Below, one piece after another: positions 58,152 to 64,000 of a stretch of DNA of 64,000 nucleotides. The DNA comes from Maridesulfovibrio zosterae DSM 11974 (GTDB taxonomy: Bacteria; Desulfobacterota; Desulfovibrionia; Desulfovibrionales; Desulfovibrionaceae). The translations under genes were made by a program, and so were the position numbers. Numbering within the stretch: position 1 is the stretch's first letter; every line of letters starts with the position of its first letter. The stretch is taken from NCBI RefSeq assembly GCF_000425265.1, contig NZ_AUDC01000010.1:682001-746000 (forward strand). Reading direction: 5' to 3'. Below the pieces are notes generated by a model that saw nothing but the letters and a program-made list of their open reading frames with translations, searched no databases and was not told where the DNA came from.

Positions 58152-59057
58152 ATGTTTAAGGACATTATTGTGGGTATTACCACAACTGGAATTGATGATT
58201 TCGCTGTTAAGGCGGCTGCAGAATTTGCCAAGAAGTTTGAAGCAAATCTATATCTGGTGCATGTCGCAGGCATGGCTCAAGGGTGGGGTTCCGTAGAAAC
58301 CCTTGAACCATCCGGGGAAACTACCAAGCTCAATGATCAGCTTACCGAAATGTATGGTGATATATTGAAGGATATTCCTAATTCCCAGATAATGGTTGTG
58401 CCTGGCATTCCTCATAATGAACTTCTCCGTCTGGCACGAAAGAAGAATACTGATCTCATTGTAATGGGACCGCACACTAAGGAATATGAGGAAAAGCGTT
58501 CCAAGATGTGGGGTATGGCAGGAAGTACTCTTGAGCGGGTGAGTCAGAAGGCTCGTTGTCCTGTTATGGTTGTACACAAGGACGTTGTTTGTAAGGAACC
58601 GTTGTTTGAGAATATTCTTATAGCTACGGATTTTTCCGATCAGGCTGAGTGTGCGGTGAGTTACGGTGGACAGATGGCTCGTCAGTACAAGGCTGGGCTG
58701 ACGGTTATGCATGTAGCTGATTTCGGAGCAGAAGAGGCTAAACTTAAGAGTCGTCTTGAAAGTGAATACGGGCCACGCTTGAAGGGTGTTGATGGCTGTA
58801 CTTTCGAGGTCTGTATTGGTCAACCTGCTATGGAGATTTTAAAGAAAACTCAGCAGCTTAATGCTGACTTGGTCATCATGGCACATCACTCTAGAGAACA
58901 GGATCCAGAAAAGGCGTTTTTAGGATCTACTGTGGTGCAGGTGGCTCTTAATGGTTCCAGCCCTACAATGAGTGTTAACCGACACTTCGATTTACGTTGC
59001 GGCTTGATGTATGATCAGGCTGGAAAGGTAGTAGAAGCTGAAGCGGCCCAATTGTAA
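58152..59057 (+). CDS. Tandem universal stress protein (UspA x2)
   Basis: The 301-residue protein has two Usp domains, about 1-143 and 152-290. The first has GPHTKEYEEKRSKMWGMAGSTLERV (split over the ATP loop), the second MAHHSREQDPEKAFLGSTVVQV, each with the G-x2-G...G-S/T nucleotide-binding layout. It sits inside the redox operon between hdrB and the HdrD-like gene. It may sense ATP or stress; role in the complex unknown. Confidence 0.9.
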   Translation: MFKDIIVGITTTGIDDFAVKAAAEFAKKFEANLYLVHVAGMAQGWGSVETLEPSGETTKLNDQLTEMYGDILKDIPNSQIMVVPGIPHNELLRLARKKNTDLIVMGPHTKEYEEKRSKMWGMAGSTLERVSQKARCPVMVVHKDVVCKEPLFENILIATDFSDQAECAVSYGGQMARQYKAGLTVMHVADFGAEEAKLKSRLESEYGPRLKGVDGCTFEVCIGQPAMEILKKTQQLNADLVIMAHHSREQDPEKAFLGSTVVQVALNGSSPTMSVNRHFDLRCGLMYDQAGKVVEAEAAQL

Positions 59058-59106
59058 TCGGTTTCATATTCGGTGGAACAACTGTTGCGAAAAGATAACG
59101 GAACTT

Positions 59107-59132
59107 TTCGGGGGTAGAGTTTCTGCCCCCGA
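59107..59132 (+). other. Intra-operon GC-rich hairpin
   Basis: TTCGGGGGTAG / CTGCCCCCGAA with a 4- to 5-base loop, one G-U pair, no T-run. It lies between the Usp and HdrD-like genes. It could stabilise mRNA or attenuate transcription, but is not a classic terminator. Confidence 0.6.
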
Positions 59133-59173
59133 AGAGAATAAATGGTGGATTGTCTTACCATAAGGAGCAGGTC

Positions 59174-60493
59174 ATGGACATGGTTATGCCGAAACCGATG
59201 GATGCAGATATTCGGGAGTTTTTGGATAAGTTCGACTTTAGCTCCTGTATGGTTTGTGGAACTTGTTCTAACGGGTGTCCCATAACCGACACTCCAGGTA
59301 TGGAAGGGTGGGATACTCGTAAAGTTCTGCGCATGTTGGCTTACGGTATGGTAGATGAAGTTGTGGAATCTAATTTTCCATGGTTGTGTACAGGATGCGG
59401 ACGGTGTTCCTATTCTTGTCCTATGGGGATAGATATACCTGCTGTAATGGGGCATATGAAAAGCTTGCGTGATCGTGACAAGGTGCCTGGTACTCTGCAG
59501 CAGGGGATGGTTAATAATGTGGAGACAGGAAATAATCTTGCCATAAAAAAGGAAGATTATTTGGTCGGTATGGCTGAACTTGGAGAAGAATTAGCTGAGG
59601 AGTGTCCTGGATTTTATGTCCCGGTTGATAAACAGGATGCTGATATCCTCTTTTTCCCGAACTCAAAGGAAGTCTATGGTGACTTTGAGGATCAATTCTG
59701 GTGGTGGAAAATATTTTATACTGCCAGAGAAAACTGGACAGTTCCTTCTGAAGGTTGGGAAGCTGTTGATTGGGCTCTTTTTACGGGTAATTATGAGGCT
59801 AACAAGACTCTAGCCAAACGCAAAATAGATTTCATGAAGGAGCATAACATCAGCCGTATGATTATGCCTGACTGTGGTGGTGGTTCGTACGGTTGCCGGA
59901 AGGGTATGGATAAGTGTGTTATGGAGGATCCTAATAATGAGGTGGGCTTTACTTATCTTTATGATTATTTGCTTCAGCTAATCAGAGATGGGCGTATTAA
60001 GCTGGATAAATCAGTTAATGCAGGTAAGCGATTTACTTGGCATGACTCCTGTAAACATGGTCGTGAACTTGAACGCCATTTCGGTAAGGGCTATTTTGAA
60101 GAACCGCGTTGGATTATTAACCAGTGTGTTGATGATTTTGTGGATATGACTCCGAATAGAGGTCTTAATTATTGTTGTGGTGCAGGTGGTGGCATGTGGC
60201 CAATGCCTTATGAAGCCGAGTCTGCTTGGCACGCTAGATATAAGTATGATCAGATCAAACGTAGCGGCGCGGATGTGGTCGTCGTCGGTTGTTCCAATTG
60301 TCGGGACCAGATAATGAGGCGCATTCCCAAGTTTTATACTGATTATAAATATGAAGTGAAGTACATATGGCAGTTAGTTGCTGAAAGTCTGGTGCTGGAG
60401 GAGTGGGATGCTGACATGATCGCAAAGGGTCAGGCCGAAGCTAAAGCTCAGTGGGAGAAACTTGGAATAGATATTACGGATGTTGAGTATTGA
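59174..60493 (+). CDS. HdrD-like iron-sulfur oxidoreductase
   Basis: I use ATG 59174, after AAGGAGCAGG; a TTG 24 bp upstream is possible. The 439-residue protein fuses an HdrC-like part (CMVCGTCSNGCP, CTGCGRCSYSCP) with HdrB-like CCG modules: PDCGGGSYGCRKGMDKC and WHDSCKHGRELERHFG, then NYCCGAGGGMWPMP and VGCSNCRDQIM. This is HdrD / GlpC / LutA-type architecture. It would give the complex a second disulfide-type or quinone-side site. Whether it joins the main complex is unknown. Confidence 0.88.
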   Translation: MDMVMPKPMDADIREFLDKFDFSSCMVCGTCSNGCPITDTPGMEGWDTRKVLRMLAYGMVDEVVESNFPWLCTGCGRCSYSCPMGIDIPAVMGHMKSLRDRDKVPGTLQQGMVNNVETGNNLAIKKEDYLVGMAELGEELAEECPGFYVPVDKQDADILFFPNSKEVYGDFEDQFWWWKIFYTARENWTVPSEGWEAVDWALFTGNYEANKTLAKRKIDFMKEHNISRMIMPDCGGGSYGCRKGMDKCVMEDPNNEVGFTYLYDYLLQLIRDGRIKLDKSVNAGKRFTWHDSCKHGRELERHFGKGYFEEPRWIINQCVDDFVDMTPNRGLNYCCGAGGGMWPMPYEAESAWHARYKYDQIKRSGADVVVVGCSNCRDQIMRRIPKFYTDYKYEVKYIWQLVAESLVLEEWDADMIAKGQAEAKAQWEKLGIDITDVEY

Positions 60494-60576
60494 TTGGAAT
60501 CTGGAGCCTCTTTGAAAGATTTAAATTGGAATTAATCTGGATCTTATTTTTATAATTTAAAAAGATGAGGAATGTC

Positions 60577-61014
60577 ATGAAAATCGCCATAAGCGCACAA
60601 GGAAAAGGACCTGAAGGTTCTCTGGATCTGAGGTTTGGACGAGCTTCGGGATTCGTGATCTATGATACTGACAGTGATACGTATGACTATTTGGATAATG
60701 CTATACAGGGAGACTTGCCTCAGGGGTCTGGTATCCAAACCGCCCAGATGGTCGTCGATGCTGGCGCGAAAGCAATTATCACCGGGCGAGTTGGACCTAA
60801 AGCAGAAGCCGCCTTGAAAAAAGCCGGAGTTTTAGTCTTTTTTTCCGAACAAGATACAGTACAACATGCTCTTGAAGAGTATAAGAGCATCAATGTCGGT
60901 GACCCGCGGCCAACGGATGGAGGGCGTGGAGTGGGCGGCGGACGCGGAATAGGTGGCGGAGGGCGTGGGAAAGGTGGTGGTGGCGGCCGTGGAATGGGTG
61001 GTGGAAGGTCGTAA
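60577..61014 (+). CDS. NifX/NafY-type (dinitrogenase-cofactor-like) protein with RGG tail
   Basis: I use ATG 60577 (GAGG upstream; an ATG at 60565 is possible). The first 105 residues are the NifX/MTH1175 fold: KIAISAQGKGPEGSLDLRFGRA, AQMVVDAGAKAIITGRVGPKA. The last 35 residues are almost all Gly and Arg (GGRGVGGGRGIGGGGRGKGGG). Members with a NifX domain bind Fe-Mo or other metal cofactors. The tail is unusual and may bind nucleic acid or membranes. It is the last cargo gene, 70 bp from the transposon left end repeats. Confidence 0.85.
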   Translation: MKIAISAQGKGPEGSLDLRFGRASGFVIYDTDSDTYDYLDNAIQGDLPQGSGIQTAQMVVDAGAKAIITGRVGPKAEAALKKAGVLVFFSEQDTVQHALEEYKSINVGDPRPTDGGRGVGGGRGIGGGGRGKGGGGGRGMGGGRS

Positions 61015-61083
61015 TGAAAGCCGTTCCGAGCACTGATATTTATTTTTGTCAGAGAGTTACAAGAGTCATTTTTTAAGTTTTTA

Positions 61084-61222
61084 GTATACAACTTTATTAT
61101 TCAAATTAGCCTTGAATTTTTAAGTAGGAGTATGTCCAGTATACAACTTTATTTTTGAAGCGCGAAATATCCTCCACGGAAAATAATGGTTTTTAGTTTG
61201 TCCAGTATACAACTTTATTGTT
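61084..61222 (-). repeat. Left-end TnsB-type sites: three dispersed repeats
   Basis: GTATACAACTTTATTATT (61084-61101), GTATACAACTTTATTTTT (61139-61156) and GTATACAACTTTATTGTT (61205-61222) are inverted copies of the right-end repeat. Gaps of 37 and 48 bp separate them, as in the Tn7 left end. Confidence 0.92.
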
Positions 61223-61230
61223 CTCTCACA

Positions 61231-61235
61231 GTTTG
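61231..61235. repeat. Shared target-site duplication GTTTG between elements 1 and 2
   Basis: It ends element 1 and precedes TGTGG of element 2. The same 5 bp lie at 30920-30924. Confidence 0.85.
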
Positions 61236-61252
61236 TGTGGACTGAAAATGAG

Positions 61253-61352
61253 GTTTGTCCAAATTAAAAATAGTTTGTCCAGTTTTTAATTAATCTGTCC
61301 TTTCTTGAATTAGTTCATCCTTTTTATAAATAGTTTGTCTTGAATTAGCCTC
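61253..61352 (+). repeat. Element 2 end: five abutting 20-bp TnsB-type repeats
   Basis: Copies start at 61253, 61273, 61293, 61313 and 61333, exactly 20 bp apart: GTTTGTCCAAATTAAAAATA, GTTTGTCCAGTTTTTAATTA, ATCTGTCCTTTCTTGAATTA, GTTCATCCTTTTTATAAATA and a last copy that diverges. The GT(T/C)(T/C)GTCC core is the likely binding site. Confidence 0.92.
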
Positions 61353-61363
61353 TCCTGTATGAT
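61335..61363 (+). promoter_or_regulatory. Predicted promoter for element 2 tnsAB
   Basis: TTGTCT (61335-61340), 17-bp spacer, TATGAT (61358-61363). It overlaps the fifth end repeat, so TnsB binding would repress it. The tnsA start is 28 bp past the -10, after GGAGAGG. Confidence 0.55.
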
Positions 61364-61390
61364 TGTTGTCATATATGGAGAGGTTTTTCT

Positions 61391-62218
61391 ATGGTGAAAA
61401 GCAAATATTCCTTTGATCATAGGAAGTTAGCTCGGTTCCTTAAGGAAGGTCGTGGAAAAGGGACAGGGGCAGATTATATTCCATGGTTGAAAGTTCAGGA
61501 TCTTTCTTCAAGAGGTAGATGCAGTAGGATCACTGGTTGGACAACTGGCAGGGTTCACCATTTGTTTTCAGACCTTGAGCGGGATTACTTTTATCATTTA
61601 GAGTGGGCTGATGATGTTGTCGATATTCGTGAGCAGTTTCCTCTTTTACCTTTGAATGAGACTGTTACCCTTGCTGAAGATTCTGGCATTCGCCATCCGA
61701 TGGATACGCGCTCAAAAGTTGAAATCCCACTGACGACTGATTTTTTGATTACAGTGAAGCGTGCCGGGGAAATATTGACTGTTGCGCGGACCGTAAAGCC
61801 TTGGAGAGAGCTTCAGAAGAAAAGGACTCTTGAGAAATTTGAGTTGGAACGCAGGTACTGGCTGAGCAAAAATGTTGACTGGGGAATTGTGACTGAGAAT
61901 GAAATATCAACGACTGTTGCGCATAACGTAAAGTCATTACACTCACTTAAGAATCAAGGAATTAGTGAGGACTCTTTGGAAATACAGCGCGCATTGTTAA
62001 TCCAAGTAGAGTTGCAGAATTTCAGCACCCTCTCCCAGATGTTGGAACATATTGATTCAAAATTCAATAGAGACTCCGGCACTGGTTTAGCCATATTCAA
62101 GAATTTGCTCGCTAAAAAAGTTATTTGTTTCGATGTGACGATTAGATTCGACGAATCTTCGCCGTTGATGGCCTTTTCAGTCAGGTCTGAAATTTTAGGG
62201 AATGAGTTAGTGATATGA
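61391..62218 (+). CDS. tnsA: TnsA endonuclease (element 2)
   Basis: The 275-residue protein aligns with element 1 TnsA through KEGRG, PWL, HHLFSDLE, DIREQFPL and LEKFELERRYW. Catalytic E63 and D117 (TTDFLIT) are present. In the QxK motif the Gln looks replaced by Thr (ARTVKPW, K136). It overlaps tnsB by ATGA. Identity to element 1 appears well below half, so the two are not recent copies. Confidence 0.92.
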   Translation: MVKSKYSFDHRKLARFLKEGRGKGTGADYIPWLKVQDLSSRGRCSRITGWTTGRVHHLFSDLERDYFYHLEWADDVVDIREQFPLLPLNETVTLAEDSGIRHPMDTRSKVEIPLTTDFLITVKRAGEILTVARTVKPWRELQKKRTLEKFELERRYWLSKNVDWGIVTENEISTTVAHNVKSLHSLKNQGISEDSLEIQRALLIQVELQNFSTLSQMLEHIDSKFNRDSGTGLAIFKNLLAKKVICFDVTIRFDESSPLMAFSVRSEILGNELVI

Positions 62219-64000
62219 ACGTTGTACTCAAAAATGATTTGTTCAGATTCCGTGAGGAGTCAGACAAAATTTATCGTATTCTGTGGACTAGTTCAGATAA
62301 TAAACAGTTTTTTGCAATTGATGTTAATGCCTCTAATGCTTGGCCAGAATTATTTGAAACTGATTTTATATTTGAGTCAGTAAAGACTGAAGAGATCGTC
62401 TATGGGGTGGAAGATGAGTTTGCGTTTATCCATAATGAAACAGACTTATCTGCTGCAAGTAGGGAAAAACGTGAACAACTATGGATAGACATTGAGACGC
62501 TCCTTATTGAGCCGGATATTTTTGATAAAAGAAAAAGAAATTCATTACTCAAGGGATGTTCTACAGAGCACGGTAAATGTCGGCGAACATTGCAGCGCAA
62601 TTTGAGACGATATTGGCAAAGGGGAATGAATAAGAATGCTCTTCTGCCAGATTATAAAAATTCAGGTGTTGCAAAGGATAGGCTTCATACAAGTCATGCG
62701 AAACGAGGGCGTCCTCGTCAATATGATATTGTTCAGGGAGTAAATGTCGATGAAGAAATGAAATCAATTTTCAAAAAATCTATTAAGAGATTTTATCATG
62801 GGAGTTCAAAGAGTACTTTCAAAGATGCGTACGATGATATGATTCGTGTCTATTTTTCTGATGAAAATCCTAATGGGGAATTAGTCCCAAGGATTAGTGA
62901 AATTCCGACAATAGAGCAGTTCCGTTATTGGTACAAAAAGGACCGAGATTTAGAGGCCGAGCTCCGCGCTAGAAAGGGAGACAAAAACTATGAGAAAGAT
63001 CATCGGCCAATTCTGAGTACATCTACTATTGAAGCCTATGGACCTGGGGCAGTTTTTCAAATTGATTCCACTATCGGCGATATTTATTTGGTTTCAAAGT
63101 TAGATCCGAGAAAAATTATTGGGCGGCCAGTTATTTATGAAGTGATAGATGTTTTCAGCAGGATGGTCGTGGGGTTGTACATAGGCATCGAGAATGCGTC
63201 ATATCTTACAGCTGCAGATGCTTTGGCAAATGCCATGACTGATAAAGTCTCTTTTTGTAAGCTTTATGGAGTTAATATCACTTCGAAGCAGTGGCCAAGT
63301 TGTCATATCCCAGATGCGATTATTGCGGATAATGCAGAATTGAAGGGCAAACAGATAGAGAATTTCATCGAGGCCTTTTCTGTCAGAACTGAAAATACGT
63401 CCGCATATAGAGGCGACTGTAAAGGGATTGTGGAGAGACATTTCCGTACGATTCAAGCTACTTTCAAAAGACATCTTGGTGGAACAATTGATAAGGATTT
63501 TCGTCAAAGAGGTGCAGAAGATTATCGGCTCGGTGCTGCTCTTACATTAGATGATCTAACAACAGCATTTATTCACTGTATTTTATTTCATAACAATGCT
63601 CATGAAATATCTAAATACGACAAAGATTTTAAAATGATGGTCGAGGATGTCCCGGCTATCCCGGTCGAGTTATGGAATTGGGGGATTGCCAATAGATCAG
63701 GAGCCTTACGTTCTCAGTCAGAAAAAGTGATCAAAGCGTATCTGTTACCACGGGCTTCTGCTCGTGTGACTAGGAAAGGAGTTCTTTTTCAAGGTTGCTA
63801 TTACCATTGTGATCGGGCCATGGAAGAGGGGTGGTATGTTCGTGCAGGGCAAAAAACTTGGAAGATTGAGATCTCTTTTGATCCCCGAAATATCAGTAAT
63901 ATCTATATCCCAAAGAGGGGTAAGTTAAGTTTTGATATCTGCAGTCTTACACCGGCAAGTCGCGCTTTTGAAAATATGTCATTATGGGATCTACAAGAAT
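62215..64000 (+). CDS. tnsB: TnsB transposase (element 2), cut by window edge
   Basis: The frame opens at ATG 62215 and stays open to base 64000 (595 residues visible). Catalytic residues are D284 (FQIDSTIGD), D372 (IIADNAEL) and E407 (GIVERHF), with the same D-35-E spacing as element 1. Shared blocks include RRYWQRGMNKNALLPDYK, GRPVIYEVIDVFSRMV and LWNWGIANRSG. The C-terminal tail lies outside. It should bind the five 20-bp repeats of element 2. Confidence 0.95.
   Translation, partial: MNVVLKNDLFRFREESDKIYRILWTSSDNKQFFAIDVNASNAWPELFETDFIFESVKTEEIVYGVEDEFAFIHNETDLSAASREKREQLWIDIETLLIEPDIFDKRKRNSLLKGCSTEHGKCRRTLQRNLRRYWQRGMNKNALLPDYKNSGVAKDRLHTSHAKRGRPRQYDIVQGVNVDEEMKSIFKKSIKRFYHGSSKSTFKDAYDDMIRVYFSDENPNGELVPRISEIPTIEQFRYWYKKDRDLEAELRARKGDKNYEKDHRPILSTSTIEAYGPGAVFQIDSTIGDIYLVSKLDPRKIIGRPVIYEVIDVFSRMVVGLYIGIENASYLTAADALANAMTDKVSFCKLYGVNITSKQWPSCHIPDAIIADNAELKGKQIENFIEAFSVRTENTSAYRGDCKGIVERHFRTIQATFKRHLGGTIDKDFRQRGAEDYRLGAALTLDDLTTAFIHCILFHNNAHEISKYDKDFKMMVEDVPAIPVELWNWGIANRSGALRSQSEKVIKAYLLPRASARVTRKGVLFQGCYYHCDRAMEEGWYVRAGQKTWKIEISFDPRNISNIYIPKRGKLSFDICSLTPASRAFENMSLWDLQE

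Larger units (their letters stand above)
61236..64000. mobile_element. Second Tn7-like transposon (element 2), right end and tnsAB; continues past window
   Basis: It starts TGTGGACTGAAAATGAG directly after GTTTG. It has a different end repeat (five 20-bp copies), a promoter, tnsA and tnsB. Repeats and proteins differ clearly from element 1, so it is a separate family. The other end is outside the window. Confidence 0.88.

Noticed and set aside
60720-61091. Minus-strand Pro-rich frame opposite the RGG tail
   Set aside because: It is an antisense artefact of Gly/Arg codons.

Overview
The window reads as a chromosome segment of a marine-type Desulfovibrionaceae sulfate reducer (Desulfovibrio / Maridesulfovibrio-like, moderate GC). 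The reasons are the MucR-type regulator, the Hdr-like redox genes, the FliM and GspG-N gene styles, and the stand-alone two-component and GGDEF proteins. This assignment is inference from gene style, not from a marker gene such as 16S.

Region 1 (1-30.9 kb) is ordinary core chromosome. It starts with a two-component pair: a membrane HATPase protein and a receiver protein that runs off the left edge. A beta-propeller-like lipoprotein and a type II secretion block (gspG-H-I-J-K-L-M-N) follow. Next come a tRNA methyltransferase (MnmM/YtqB family), a surface-sugar cluster (FdtA, FdtB-like aminotransferase, WaaE-like glycosyltransferase), fliM, an M15 peptidase and a MucR regulator. The rest of this region holds a double-receiver/degenerate GGDEF protein, a C25-like SPOR lipoprotein, a heptosyltransferase, DUF202, glpX, an AmiC-type amidase, a HAD protein, rimO, a PAS histidine kinase, rdgB and glmS.

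Region 2 (30,925-61,230) is a complete 30.3-kb Tn7-type transposon inserted 25 bp downstream of the glmS stop codon, the classical attTn7 position. Both ends are readable. The right end is TGTAGGTAAACAATAAAG with three abutting 20-bp TnsB-type repeats. The left end is TGTGAGAGAACAATAAAG (reverse strand) with three dispersed copies of the same repeat. A perfect 5-bp target duplication, GTTTG, flanks the element. It encodes TnsA, TnsB, TnsC, TnsD and, unusually outside canonical Tn7, a TnsE. Cargo 1 is a type I restriction island in the order hsdM-fic-hsdS-prrC-hsdR, with a PrrC anticodon nuclease and a slippable TAEL repeat in hsdS. Cargo 2 is a sigma-54-type response regulator, an orphan IS3-type OrfA and a ten-gene redox operon. 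In that operon I recognise HdrA, MvhD, an FrhB/FdhB-like flavoprotein, a 1143-residue protein made of two HdrA modules with a pseudo-receiver domain embedded in the first, HdrC, HdrB, a tandem universal stress protein, an HdrD-like protein and a NifX-like protein with an RGG tail. A plausible job is flavin-based electron bifurcation or confurcation feeding disulfide-type chemistry; the substrates cannot be read from the sequence.

Region 3 (61,236-64,000+) is the start of a second, different Tn7-like element abutting the first. It shares the GTTTG pentamer, carries five perfect-register 20-bp repeats of an unrelated sequence, and encodes its own TnsA and TnsB, the latter cut by the window edge. 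The glmS site is therefore a stacked landing site, and element 1, which lies next to glmS, is probably the later arrival.

The strongest candidates for something new are the HdrA-receiver-HdrA fusion and its operon as mobile Tn7 cargo, the tandem stacking of two incompatible Tn7 families at one target, and the combined restriction / tRNA-nuclease / Fic island.
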